Part shown: piece by piece, positions 53,447-62,480 of the stretch
Numbering within the stretch: the stretch's first letter is position 1
Layout: every line of letters starts with the position of its first letter
Assembly (NCBI RefSeq): GCF_016735585.2
Contig: NZ_JAERSE020000006.1
Span: forward strand, 1 to 64,000
Direction of reading: 5' to 3'
Origin: Chryseobacterium tagetis
GTDB lineage: Bacteria > Bacteroidota > Bacteroidia > Flavobacteriales > Weeksellaceae
Length of the DNA stretch: 64,000 nucleotides
Made by a program: the position numbers and the translations under genes
Notes under the pieces: generated by a model
The model's input: the letters and a program-made list of their open reading frames with translations, nothing else
Told to the model about the DNA's origin: nothing
Database searches by the model: none

Positions 53447-56400
53447 CTATTGTCTATTTTTAATTAATAACCATCCCGAGTATGAAACCGGCAGCTTAGT
53501 ATCCGGTTCTGTCCATTTTAAAACATACCAGTAAGTTCCTGTAGGAAGTGTTCTTCCTCCGGATTTCCCGTCCCAGATATAATTATTGTCAGTAGATTTA
53601 TATACAGGAGCTCCGTATCTGTCAACGACTTCTATAGAAACATTTTGTTTGATTCTTAAATCTGAATAATTTAATACATCATTATGACCGTCACCGTTTG
53701 GAGTGATAGCATTGATCAGATTTACAATTAAAAAATCCTTTGTTGTTGGCTGGCAACCGTCTTTTCCCAATACGTAAACTTTGTGCGGGCCTCTTGATAA
53801 TGCGGTGAAAACATTAGACGTTTGATAGTCTACACCGTTTAAAGAATACTGATAGGGAGGAGTGCCTCCTGAAACAAAAATAGTAGCTGTAGAACCTGAA
53901 GTTTCAATTCTTGTAATGGTTGGAGCCTGTGCAGCCATTACATTTACGGTCTGGCGATAAACACAACCATTGAATTCTAGATCTACATAATAAGTACCTG
54001 TTCCAACAGTGATGCTTTGAGTAGTTGCACCTGTGTTCCAAAGATAAGATGTGAAACCTGTACCTGCGTTAAGTATTGCTTTTTCATTTGAACAAATTAC
54101 TTGGTCGCTTAATGTTCCTGATTTTTTTGGAGATTTTAACTTAATATTTAAAACTGCCGTATTCGGACATTCTGTAGAGCTTTGAAATCTGATATAGAAT
54201 ATACTTGTCGAAGTAATCACCTGTGAAGTTGGGAGAGCATTAATACCAGCTTGTGCATCAGCTAAGCTTGAGTGGAACGTTAAAGTTACCGATGGATCTG
54301 CCGTAAACTGATTTTTATAATCATTTAAATTTGCTATTTGAGAACCGTCAAGATTATCATCACAAACATCTACACTGATATTGTTGTTAAGCAAATTGAT
54401 TCTGTTTCCAATTTTAAAATTAATTTGCCCGAAAGCTGTTGAACAACTTCCTGTAAACCCATCAACTCTCACGTAAACAGTTGTGTTGGTAGTATACGTC
54501 CAGTTTGCAGGCAATGAGTTTGCGTTTCCTGCGTTTGCATCTGCCTGAAGTAAATAATATCTTACATTAAAACTTGCTGAGTTGTTAATAATCTGAGGTG
54601 TGATATTCGCAAAATTTACATTGATAATTCCATCAAAATTATCATCACATAAAGTTGCATTAAAATTAGTAGTATTAATATTTGGAGATGGAGTAGTAGT
54701 TAAAGCGATCTGAGCGACTTTCGAACATCCGTATTGTGAAGTTACGTTGGCGTAAATTGTTCCGGCAGGACCTGTATAGGTTGCAGGAGTTGTAATTTGC
54801 CCTGTCAAATTGGAATTCGTAAAATACGTAACCGTAATTCCTGGATCAGGAGATACATTGGCTGTCGTAAGATTGAAAGTTCCGTTATTGCTTGTATCAG
54901 CACAAGAAGATAATGAAGCATTGGTAACTTGTAAAACATCAATGTTGACAATGATTTTAAAATATTCAAAATCTGCAGGGTTGCCATTTCCTTGTACATA
55001 ATAGATAAAAGAATCTGTTGTGTCAACTGTTAATCCTGCATTAGGAGTATAAGTAATTTGACCTGTCGTAGGATTTACCGTTGCCGTTCCTGAAGTTGGA
55101 GCAGAAATAATTGCTGTATTTGCAGGAACAATAGTCTGTGTAGAATTGGTAAACGCAGGAATGATGGTTTTCGTATTACAAGATCCGATATTATAGGTAG
55201 TGGTGGTAATCGGAGGACAAAGCGTGTAATTGTAAGCCGTAGTCAGCTTAGATTCACAATTGTTTTTTGTAACCATACAAGTGTAGTTTCCTGCTCCATA
55301 CAATTCTGGATTGATAGAATAAGAAGTTGCACCAGGAATAATGGTTCCGTTGAGATACCACTGATACCCGTCGTAAGTATTGTCTACCTGTAGTAAAACA
55401 CCTAAATAACAATCCCCTGTTTTTGAAATGACAGGAACAGATGAGAATCCGGCAAAATATCCTCCATATCCTACAGCACCACTTCCTGCAGCAATTCCTG
55501 CAGTTACAGATTTAGTAGAATTTACAGTGATATTTCCTGTAATATTTGGAATAGAATAAGTTACCCAGTTAGGATTTCCTGTTACAGGATAAGGTCCGTT
55601 TGCAGCGGCAATAGATCCATTGTTTAACGTTACTGTTGCTCCTGCCTGAGTAATGATATTCAGTTTTGTATTATAAGACTGAGCACCAATCTGGTTGATG
55701 AATCCTATTTCATCCACTTTATTAGGCATAAAACAGCTTAAAGGAGGAATGAAATTCATACCACCAGTAGCATATTCATTTACAGATGAACTTCCTGTAA
55801 TTCCTGCTAATAATTGGTAGACATATACATTTTTAGAGGTAGAAATTCCCATATTATAATTTCCGTTCCCCTGATTGATATAATTGCTGCTCGGAACCAT
55901 GAAATATTGTCCTGCATTTAGGGTAATTCCTGTATTGGCACCATTCAGCGTAATCTGGGTATTATTTTCAGTAGCAATTAGAAGCGCCGTTTCCATTTGA
56001 TAGATAACATTTCCATTACCTTTTACCAGTACAAAGTCTTTCCCAAGTCTATCAACCGGAACAGCCTGATCCATAAGAACATCATTGTTGGTGAAATTCA
56101 AGTTGGTATATACTCCGTTGAAGTTTCCATTGGTTACAGAAATCGGTTTGGTAGATTCTATTTTTGCACCTACTAAACCGGCTAAGTTATATTGTGAATC
56201 TGAACTTACCGCATCTAAAATATAAGACTGTCCTTTATTAAGAGTAAATGTTTTAGTTGGCGAGGAGCTTCCGTCAGAAAAAATAACACCAGGATTATAT
56301 CCCGAAACAACGACAGTCGTATTGTCCTCGGTAGCAGTAACTCCAATAGTTGAGCTGATGTAATTCGCTGTACCTGTGAGAGGAATAACACCTGCGTAGA

Positions 56401-56800
56401 ATTTAGTTCCTAGTCCCGCCAATCCTTTTGAAGTAATGATTTCAGCATGGTTTTGCAAAGAAAAACGATAGTTTGCAAAGAATTTTTTGGGTCCTTTCAC
56501 ATACATTCCCATAGAATTGGGAGTGAATAAAAGGTTTTGGTTGGTTGTAATCAGGAAGTTATTAGGAATCGTTACCTGTACAGGATTTCCTTTACTTACC
56601 TGTACCGTAGTAAAGAGAATATTGTTATTAAAAATTTGTACTGAAAACGGAGTCGTTTCATTCGTAGATAAATATAGATAACCACTTAGGCCGGTTGATC
56701 CAGCTTTTGAAGCCATTGGAGCAAACCAATGATCCGTATCGAGCTGGGCATTAAAGAATAAGCAAAGAAATGTACAAATGGTTAATAGAAATTTTTTCAT
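53447..56800 (-). CDS. Giant T9SS adhesin-like protein A
   Basis: 1117 aa from the ATG at 56800 (MKKFLLTICTFLCLFFNA, signal peptide). A longer frame from a TTG at 56821 is rejected because it lies in the -7 box. IgGFc-binding-like domain about 20-460 (DHWFAPMASKAGS, YATGGMNFIPPLSCFMPN), Ig-like module (YQWYLNGTIIPGATS), CDDNFDGII and CDDNLDGSQ repeats as in E, then ITPNGDGHNDVLNYSDL and YSGWLLIKNR. A and E, the two ends of the array, are the long type. Confidence 0.88.
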   Translation of the reverse strand: MKKFLLTICTFLCLFFNAQLDTDHWFAPMASKAGSTGLSGYLYLSTNETTPFSVQIFNNNILFTTVQVSKGNPVQVTIPNNFLITTNQNLLFTPNSMGMYVKGPKKFFANYRFSLQNHAEIITSKGLAGLGTKFYAGVIPLTGTANYISSTIGVTATEDNTTVVVSGYNPGVIFSDGSSSPTKTFTLNKGQSYILDAVSSDSQYNLAGLVGAKIESTKPISVTNGNFNGVYTNLNFTNNDVLMDQAVPVDRLGKDFVLVKGNGNVIYQMETALLIATENNTQITLNGANTGITLNAGQYFMVPSSNYINQGNGNYNMGISTSKNVYVYQLLAGITGSSSVNEYATGGMNFIPPLSCFMPNKVDEIGFINQIGAQSYNTKLNIITQAGATVTLNNGSIAAANGPYPVTGNPNWVTYSIPNITGNITVNSTKSVTAGIAAGSGAVGYGGYFAGFSSVPVISKTGDCYLGVLLQVDNTYDGYQWYLNGTIIPGATSYSINPELYGAGNYTCMVTKNNCESKLTTAYNYTLCPPITTTTYNIGSCNTKTIIPAFTNSTQTIVPANTAIISAPTSGTATVNPTTGQITYTPNAGLTVDTTDSFIYYVQGNGNPADFEYFKIIVNIDVLQVTNASLSSCADTSNNGTFNLTTANVSPDPGITVTYFTNSNLTGQITTPATYTGPAGTIYANVTSQYGCSKVAQIALTTTPSPNINTTNFNATLCDDNFDGIINVNFANITPQIINNSASFNVRYYLLQADANAGNANSLPANWTYTTNTTVYVRVDGFTGSCSTAFGQINFKIGNRINLLNNNISVDVCDDNLDGSQIANLNDYKNQFTADPSVTLTFHSSLADAQAGINALPTSQVITSTSIFYIRFQSSTECPNTAVLNIKLKSPKKSGTLSDQVICSNEKAILNAGTGFTSYLWNTGATTQSITVGTGTYYVDLEFNGCVYRQTVNVMAAQAPTITRIETSGSTATIFVSGGTPPYQYSLNGVDYQTSNVFTALSRGPHKVYVLGKDGCQPTTKDFLIVNLINAITPNGDGHNDVLNYSDLRIKQNVSIEVVDRYGAPVYKSTDNNYIWDGKSGGRTLPTGTYWYVLKWTEPDTKLPVSYSGWLLIKNRQ

Positions 56801-56818
56801 TTTTTTCAATAAGGGATG

Positions 56819-56826
56819 CAAATGTA
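56819..56826 (-). promoter_or_regulatory. -7 box of adhesin gene A
   Basis: TACATTTG on the minus strand, 18 nt upstream of the ATG at 56800. Confidence 0.5.
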
Positions 56827-56943
56827 AGTATTAAAAATCAATTTTTTACATAAAATTTCAACTGCGATTCGCAAGATGGTTGATATTATTAAATATTTAA
56901 TGATTTTTTAATATTCAATAAAATCCTGTAATTGTGAAATAAT

Positions 56944-56974
56944 GAAAATCCCGATGATAAAAATCACCGGGATC
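56944..56974 (-). terminator. Terminator of tsf
   Basis: Read on the minus strand: ATCCCGGTGAT TTTT ATCATCGGGAT (one G-U pair), then TTTTCATTATT. Confidence 0.75.
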
Positions 56975-56997
56975 AATATTTTAAATCTTAAAAAAGA

Positions 56998-57822
56998 TTA
57001 TAAACTAACTCTGATAAATCCTGTTACTTTAAGGTCAGCATTTACAGACTTCACATAGTCAGCAACTGAAATAGAGCTGTCTTTGATGAAATCCTGGTGT
57101 ACCAAAGTATTGTCTTTGTAGAATCTCTGCATTTTACCTTTCAAGATATTATCGATGATGTTTGCAGGCTTACCTTCTTCAGTAAGTTTGTGTCTTTCAA
57201 TTTCCAATTCTTTATCGATTGTTTCCTGAGAAACTTTAGTTTCGTCAAGAGCGATTGGGTTCATTGCAGCAGCTTGCATAGAAACAGATTTTGCAACTTC
57301 GTCAGCTCCCTCTACTTTTTCAGAAAGAGAAGTGATTGCAGCGATTTTGTTTCCAGCATGGATGTAAGCTCCTAGGAATGGTCCTTCGATTCTTTCGAAA
57401 GTACCGATCTCGATTTTTTCACCGATAACTCCTGTCTGCTCGATCAATTTATCAGCAACAGTCATTCCGTGGAAATCTGTAGCCAATAATTCTTCTTTAG
57501 TAGCAGCGAAGATTGCCATTTCAGCTAATTCGTAAGCTAGCTCGATGAAGGCTTCGTTTTTACCAACGAAGTCAGTTTCGCAGTTTAATGAAATAATAGC
57601 ACCTAAAGTGTTATCTTCATTTACTCTTGCGATTACAGCTCCTTCAGTAGATTCTCTGTCAGCTCTGTTAGCAGCAACTTTCTGTCCTTTTTTTCTAAGG
57701 ATGTCTACCGCTTTTTCGAAGTCTCCTTCAGCTTCAACTAGAGCTTTCTTGCAGTCCATCATACCTGCACCTGTTTGGTTTCTTAATTTTGCTACGTCTG
57801 CAGCAGCTGGTGTATAAGACAT
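56998..57822 (-). CDS. tsf: Translation elongation factor Ts
   Basis: 274 aa. It is the guanine-nucleotide exchange factor of EF-Tu. Motifs: VAKLRNQTGAGMMDCKKAL (residues 9-27), TEGAVIARVNEDNTLGAI, LNCETDFVGKNEAF (the TDFV motif contacts EF-Tu), and VHQDFIKDSSISVADYV. It usually follows rpsB directly; here it lies 19 kb away and inverted. Confidence 0.96.
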   Translation of the reverse strand: MSYTPAAADVAKLRNQTGAGMMDCKKALVEAEGDFEKAVDILRKKGQKVAANRADRESTEGAVIARVNEDNTLGAIISLNCETDFVGKNEAFIELAYELAEMAIFAATKEELLATDFHGMTVADKLIEQTGVIGEKIEIGTFERIEGPFLGAYIHAGNKIAAITSLSEKVEGADEVAKSVSMQAAAMNPIALDETKVSQETIDKELEIERHKLTEEGKPANIIDNILKGKMQRFYKDNTLVHQDFIKDSSISVADYVKSVNADLKVTGFIRVSL

Positions 57823-57884
57823 AATATCTATTATTTTTTTATTTAAAGATTTCGTATTAAATTTTAGTTTATTTTTGAGCAGTG

Positions 57885-57892
57885 CAAAGATA
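57885..57892 (-). promoter_or_regulatory. -7 box of tsf
   Basis: TATCTTTG on the minus strand followed by GCAC, 62 nt upstream of the ATG. Only a weak TTTA stands in for the -33 box. Confidence 0.5.
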
Positions 57893-57968
57893 ATGATTTT
57901 AATGATAAACTAAAAAATGACTTTTCACGTTATTTAGTTATTTAATAATTTTTTTAAATATTTAGTTA

Positions 57969-58667
57969 ATGAAAAAAACAGTTCTTCTTATACTTTTATG
58001 TGTTTTTTCTTTAGGCTTTTCCCAGAAAAAGAAAACCAAAGCTAAGGCTAAAGCGGTTGTTGAAAAAGAAACAACCATTATCTATACAGAAACTGATGCG
58101 GAAAATAGTAACGAGGCTAGAGTAGTTGCTGGCTTCTTGAAACAAAATCCCAATCACCCCAAAGTTGATCATTTTAAGAGGAAATTAATGGATATTATTA
58201 TGGCAACACCTCCAGCTGAGGAATCAAAACCTATGATGGCCTCCGTCGGAAAAGATAAAGCGGCACCTAAAGCAGATAATGCCAGCAAATCTTTAGCATC
58301 CAATACAAGCCTTAAGTCGACTGCTCCGTCAAGAACAGTGAATTATGCAAGCGTAGGAGGGACGAGCAAAAAATCGGAACCGGACGAACACGGAAAGAAA
58401 ACAGCAGCGTTATTGACCCATCTTTTTAATAATGACATTAGTGATAAAGAAGCGTATGTAAATGTTAAAAATAAATCGAAGTGCAATATGGAGATGAAAA
58501 TAAACGGTAAGAAAAACTATAATTTAATTATTCCTGCAAGAAGTGAAAATTATGTGATGGTAGATAAAGGAGATTATCAGCTGTCTACTAAAGTGTGCGA
58601 CTCGCCTTATACTACTGCTAAGAAAATAGATAAAGATATTGAGATTGCTTTAAATGTAGGAGAATAA
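57969..58667 (+). CDS. DUF6759-like secreted protein
   Basis: 232 aa, signal peptide about 1-18 (LGFS/QKK) followed by a very Lys-rich segment (KKKTKAKAKAVVEKE). A short helical part (NSNEARVVAGFLKQNPNHP) recalls the protein at 39063, and the C-terminal domain (VKNKSKCNMEMKINGKKN, IPARSENYVMVDKGDYQL, KVCDSPY) is shared with both paralogs. It is the only gene between the minus-strand block and accA on the plus strand. Confidence 0.77.
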   Translation: MKKTVLLILLCVFSLGFSQKKKTKAKAKAVVEKETTIIYTETDAENSNEARVVAGFLKQNPNHPKVDHFKRKLMDIIMATPPAEESKPMMASVGKDKAAPKADNASKSLASNTSLKSTAPSRTVNYASVGGTSKKSEPDEHGKKTAALLTHLFNNDISDKEAYVNVKNKSKCNMEMKINGKKNYNLIIPARSENYVMVDKGDYQLSTKVCDSPYTTAKKIDKDIEIALNVGE

Positions 58668-58694
58668 AAAATTAAGTAAGAAAGAACAATAAAT

Positions 58695-58729
58695 AAAAAA
58701 AGGTTAAGAAAATTTTCTTAACCTTTTTT
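58695..58729. terminator. Bidirectional terminator between the DUF6759-like gene and accA
   Basis: Perfect palindrome AAAAAAGGTTAAGAAAA / TTTTCTTAACCTTTTTT, so both converging genes can use it. Confidence 0.9.
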
Positions 58730-58734
58730 GTATC

Positions 58735-59691
58735 TTAACCTTTGAATTGTCCCATTGCAATGAACTTATCTTGTCTTTGGGTTTCAAGTTCCTGTCCTGT
58801 GAATTTTGAAAACGCTTTGATATTCTGTAAAATTGAGTTCTTCAAATTCAAGAAAGTCGTTTCCGGATCATAATGTGCTCCTCCAAGAGGTTCTTCAATG
58901 ATCGCGTCGATGAATTTTTCTCTTAACGCATCTTTTGGAGTAAGATTCAGTGCGTTTGCAGCATCCTCTTTGTGATCCCAGTTTCTCCAAAGAATTGAAG
59001 AACAGCTTTCAGGTGCAATTACGGTATACCATGTGTTTTCCAACATATATACTTTATTTCCTACACCAATTCCTAATGCTCCACCACTGGCTCCTTCACC
59101 AATAATATAAGTGAAGATCGGAGTTTTAAGCTGAACCATTTCGAAAATGTTTCTTGCAATCGCTTCACCTTGACCTCTTTCTTCAGCTTCTAAACCAGGA
59201 TAAGCTCCCGGTGTATCTACTAAAGTTACTACAGGAATCTGGAATTTCTCAGCAAGCTTCATCAATCTTAAAGCTTTTCTGTATCCTTCAGGATTTGGCA
59301 TTCCAAATCTTCTGTGTTGTCTTTCCTTAGTTGTTCTGCCTTTTTGAGTACCGATTACCATTACTCTTTGACCGTCAAGAGTGATTAGACCACCCACCAT
59401 TGCAGGATCATCAGCAAAATTTCTGTCACCGTGAAGTTCTAAAAAACTGCCTTTGTCTGCCATTCCGTTGATATAGTCCAATGCATAAGGACGATCCGGA
59501 TGACGAGATAGTTGTACTCTCTGCCAAGGAGTAAGATTTCCGTAGATTTCTTTTTTCTTTTCTAAAATCTTATCCTCAATTTGGCTGCATGCTAATTTTA
59601 CATCAACACCACTTTCTTCTCCTACTAAAGAACAAGTTTGGTATTGATCCATTAATTCTTTTATAGGAAGTTCGAAACTTAAATATTCCAT
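58735..59691 (-). CDS. accA: Acetyl-CoA carboxylase carboxyltransferase, alpha subunit
   Basis: 318 aa. With AccD it transfers the carboxyl group from biotin to acetyl-CoA, giving malonyl-CoA for fatty acids. Motifs: LTPWQRVQLSRHPDRPY, FLELHGDRNFADDPAMVGG, VTLVDTPGAYPGLEAEERGQ, and GEGASGGALGIGVGN (oxyanion-stabilising glycines). Typical length. gltX lies upstream with a 49-nt gap and may be co-transcribed. Confidence 0.96.
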   Translation of the reverse strand: MEYLSFELPIKELMDQYQTCSLVGEESGVDVKLACSQIEDKILEKKKEIYGNLTPWQRVQLSRHPDRPYALDYINGMADKGSFLELHGDRNFADDPAMVGGLITLDGQRVMVIGTQKGRTTKERQHRRFGMPNPEGYRKALRLMKLAEKFQIPVVTLVDTPGAYPGLEAEERGQGEAIARNIFEMVQLKTPIFTYIIGEGASGGALGIGVGNKVYMLENTWYTVIAPESCSSILWRNWDHKEDAANALNLTPKDALREKFIDAIIEEPLGGAHYDPETTFLNLKNSILQNIKAFSKFTGQELETQRQDKFIAMGQFKG

Positions 59692-59740
59692 TTCTTGAAG
59701 TAAATTAAATCTTTCAAATGTATGAAAAATTATGGTAATT

Positions 59741-61246
59741 TTATTTAAAATTATTTATAGCATTGCTTATTCTAGAGGTAGTTTCCTCTTTTCCAAGAAG
59801 TTCCATGATGTCTGGAACGTCCGGTCCTTTCAGTTCTCCTACCAAGGATAAACGTAACGGCATCATCACTTTACCCATTCCTAAACCTTTGTTTTCAGCG
59901 AAATCGTGAACAACTTGTTTTAAATTCTCAGCATTGAAATCAGCACCTTCTAAATGTGAGGATAATTCCCCTAAAATTGCTGATGTTTCATCATTCCAAG
60001 CTTTTTTTGATGCTTTTTCATCATAAGATGTCGGTGCTTCAAAGAAGAATTTTCCGTTTTCGTAAATGTCAATTGGGAAAGTTGCTCTTTCTTTCATCAG
60101 ATGAATTACTTTTAATAATTTTTCATCAGAAAGATTGATGTTTAGACTTGAGTTTTTTAGAATATTCAATAATTCGTCATCAGATGTTTTCTGAATATAC
60201 TGATGATTGAACCATTCTGCCTTTTCTTTACTGAATCTTGCTCCGGCTTTATGAACTTTATTCAGATCAAACTCTTTGGCCATTTCATCCAACGATAAAA
60301 TTTCTTTGTCATCTGCAGGTGACCAACCTAATAATGCAACCATATTAATAAATGCATCAGGAAGATATCCGCTTTCTCTGTATCCTTTAGAAACATTTCC
60401 AGTTACAGGATCTGTAAAATTCAAAGGAAATACCGGGAATCCGAATTTATCACCATCTCTTTTGCTTAGTTTTCCTTTTCCTTCTGGTTTTAAAATTAAT
60501 GAAAGATGAGCAAACTGAGGCGCTTCCCAACCCATTGCTTCATATAATAAGGTATGTAAACCTAAAGACGGCAACCATTCTTCACCACGGATCACGTGAG
60601 AAATTTCCATTTCGTGGTCATCAATGATGTTGGCAAAATGATAAGTTGGCATTCCGTCATTTTTTACCAACACTTTATCATCTAAAGTATTTGTATTTAC
60701 TGAAGAATTCCCACGGATAATATCTACAAGATTCAACGTTCTGTCAACTGGCATTTTGAATCTTACCACATATGGTGTTTTTTCATCCAGTAATTTTTGA
60801 ACTTCCTCTTCAGAAAGCGCAAGACTGTTTCTCAAACGGTTTCTTGTTTTATTATCATAAGAGAAAACATCACCTTTTGCTTCATATTCAGCACGAATTG
60901 CATCCAGTTCTTCGGCAGTATCAAAAGCAATATAGGCATAATCTGTTTTTAAGATCTGCTCTGTATATCTGTCATAGATATCTCTTCTTTCAGACTGTCT
61001 GTATGGAGCGAATTTTCCTCCTTTTTTAGGACTTTCATCCGCAATGATTCCGCACCATTCCAGGGCTTCTTCTATGTAGTCTTCTGCTCCTTCAACGTAT
61101 CTTGCCGTGTCTGTATCTTCAATTCTTAATACAAATTCACCTCCCTGATTTTTAGCAAAAAGATAATCATATAATGCGGTTCTTACACCTCCTAAATGCA
61201 AAGGTCCTGTAGGACTTGGAGCAAAACGAACTCTTACTTTCTCCAT
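59741..61246 (-). CDS. gltX: Glutamate--tRNA ligase
   Basis: 501 aa class I aminoacyl-tRNA synthetase. HIGH-type motif FAPSPTGPLHLGG (residues 8-20), KMSKS-type motif GKLSKRDGDKFG near 260. Anticodon-binding part at the C-terminus (GLGMGKVMMPLRLSLVG). A -7 box (TAAATTTG) lies at 61266-61273. No second gltX or gatCAB genes are in the window, so whether it also charges tRNA-Gln cannot be decided here. Confidence 0.96.
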   Translation of the reverse strand: MEKVRVRFAPSPTGPLHLGGVRTALYDYLFAKNQGGEFVLRIEDTDTARYVEGAEDYIEEALEWCGIIADESPKKGGKFAPYRQSERRDIYDRYTEQILKTDYAYIAFDTAEELDAIRAEYEAKGDVFSYDNKTRNRLRNSLALSEEEVQKLLDEKTPYVVRFKMPVDRTLNLVDIIRGNSSVNTNTLDDKVLVKNDGMPTYHFANIIDDHEMEISHVIRGEEWLPSLGLHTLLYEAMGWEAPQFAHLSLILKPEGKGKLSKRDGDKFGFPVFPLNFTDPVTGNVSKGYRESGYLPDAFINMVALLGWSPADDKEILSLDEMAKEFDLNKVHKAGARFSKEKAEWFNHQYIQKTSDDELLNILKNSSLNINLSDEKLLKVIHLMKERATFPIDIYENGKFFFEAPTSYDEKASKKAWNDETSAILGELSSHLEGADFNAENLKQVVHDFAENKGLGMGKVMMPLRLSLVGELKGPDVPDIMELLGKEETTSRISNAINNFK

Positions 61247-61265
61247 TTCAATTAAAATTTTGGTG

Positions 61266-61273
61266 CAAATTTA
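61266..61273 (-). promoter_or_regulatory. -7 box of gltX
   Basis: TAAATTTG followed by GCAC on the minus strand, 19 nt upstream of the ATG. Confidence 0.5.
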
Positions 61274-61312
61274 CTCAATTTTATGCGTTTGAATAAGCTT
61301 TTTATAAATTGG

Positions 61313-61343
61313 TTGTTTCCATCGATCATAATTTCTATTTTTG
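61313..61343 (+). promoter_or_regulatory. Promoter of the first cupin gene
   Basis: TTG (61313-61315), 20 nt, TATTTTTG (61336-61343), 23 nt upstream of the ATG at 61367. Confidence 0.6.
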
Positions 61344-61366
61344 TATAAATAATGAATTCTTAAACT

Positions 61367-61711
61367 ATGTTAGAAATTGGCGAAAGACCTTGGGGAAAAT
61401 ATTTTGTATTAGCAGATGAGCCGAATTACAAACTGAAAAGAATTGAAGTAAATCCGGGACAAAAATTGTCTTACCAGTATCACCACAAAAGACAGGAACA
61501 GTGGACGATCATTGAAGGTGACGCCACAGTGGTTCTGGATGATAAAGAGATTAATCTTAAATACGGTGAAAGTATTTTTATTCCTCTGGGTGCAAAGCAT
61601 AGAATGATGAATCTTTCTGATAAACCTGTTGTTTTTATCGAAGTTCAGACCGGAACTTATTTCGGTGAGGATGATATTGTGAGGATTGAAGATGAGTATG
61701 ATAGAAAGTGA
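61367..61711 (+). CDS. Mannose-6-phosphate isomerase type II-like cupin protein, copy 1
   Basis: 114 aa single cupin domain. ERPWGKYFVLAD near 6, LSYQYHHKRQEQWTIIEG (metal-binding His pair and Glu) near 35-52, IFIPLGAKHRMMN (third His) near 71. This is the C-terminal isomerase half of GMP/PMI (ManC) fusion proteins as a stand-alone protein, expected to interconvert mannose-6-P and fructose-6-P or bind a related sugar phosphate for polysaccharide synthesis. A 93% identical copy follows at 62130. Confidence 0.87.
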   Translation: MLEIGERPWGKYFVLADEPNYKLKRIEVNPGQKLSYQYHHKRQEQWTIIEGDATVVLDDKEINLKYGESIFIPLGAKHRMMNLSDKPVVFIEVQTGTYFGEDDIVRIEDEYDRK

Positions 61712-61733
61712 GTATGTATTTTCTCCTCACATA

Positions 61734-61776
61734 GATAAAAATAGGGAATTACAAATTGTAACTCCCTATTTTTATC
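61734..61776. terminator. Bidirectional terminator behind cupin copy 1
   Basis: Stem GATAAAAATAGGGA / TCCCTATTTTTATC enclosing TTAC / GTAA. It also closes the minus-strand remnant at 61790. Confidence 0.88.
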
Positions 61777-61789
61777 TTATTTTTATAAT

Positions 61790-62056
61790 TTAGAATGCAT
61801 AAAATGCTATACCTTCATATGCGTATCCTTGACTTCCGCTTCCTAGTTCTGACCAGTTTTTAGTATACAAATGATCATTTATAGAATGATTATAATATCT
61901 GTAAACAGGGTTTCCAGTATTACTGTTAGAATATCCATAACCTACTGTTTCTGCAATAACATATCCTTGACTTATTGCACTTTGTATTTCCACAGAAGAA
62001 GTTGCTAAAATATTATCTAAGTTTCCAGGATTTGGCTTAATATATAAAATAAACAA
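61790..62056 (-). pseudogene. C-terminal remnant of a DUF5648-like repeat protein
   Basis: 88 codons opening at a TTG with no ATG, no signal peptide and no clear promoter. The last 40 residues (VYRYYNHSINDHLYTKNW, then GYAYEGIAFYAF) match the repeat of DUF5648-like secreted proteins, which normally carry several repeats behind a signal peptide. The first residues (ILATSSVEIQSAISQGYVIA) are part of the same repeat type. It is best read as the 3' end of a gene whose front was lost when the neighbouring cupin gene was duplicated. Confidence 0.55.
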
Positions 62057-62129
62057 AATTTAATATCAATTTTAGTTTTGAAAAAGTATTTTGAGTACTT
62101 TCGCTAAAATTTTTTTTATAACCAGAATT

Positions 62130-62474
62130 ATGTTAGAAATTGGAGAAAGACCTTGGGGAAAATATTATGTTTTAGCAGATGAACTAAATTATAAGCTAAA
62201 ACGAATTGAGGTAAATCCCGGACAAAAATTATCTTACCAATATCATCACAAAAGACAAGAACAATGGACTATTATTGAAGGTAATGCAATAGTAGTTTTA
62301 GATGATAACGAAATTGAATTGGCGTATGGAGAGAGTATTTTTATTCCTCTTGGAGCAAAGCACAGAATGATGAATCTTTCTGATAAGCCTGTTGTATTCA
62401 TTGAAGTACAAACAGGAACTTATTTTGGTGAAGATGATATTGTGAGAATAGAGGATGACTATGACAGAAAGTAA
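62130..62474 (+). CDS. Mannose-6-phosphate isomerase type II-like cupin protein, copy 2
   Basis: 114 aa from the ATG at 62130, giving the same length as copy 1; a longer frame starts at a TTG (62091) and is rejected. It differs from copy 1 at 8 of 114 residues (for instance Tyr13, Leu19, Ile54) and keeps all metal-binding residues. At the DNA level many more silent differences exist and the copy is more AT-rich, so it is not a fresh duplicate within this strain but perhaps came with the polysaccharide locus to its right. Seven nt separate it from the next gene. Confidence 0.85.
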   Translation: MLEIGERPWGKYYVLADELNYKLKRIEVNPGQKLSYQYHHKRQEQWTIIEGNAIVVLDDNEIELAYGESIFIPLGAKHRMMNLSDKPVVFIEVQTGTYFGEDDIVRIEDDYDRK

Positions 62475-62480
62475 GGCATA

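Noticed and set aside
41000..56800. Adhesin array as a polymorphic toxin or Rhs system
   Set aside because: The variable part is not at the C-terminus, which is instead the conserved T9SS sorting domain, and no immunity-like small genes lie between the copies.
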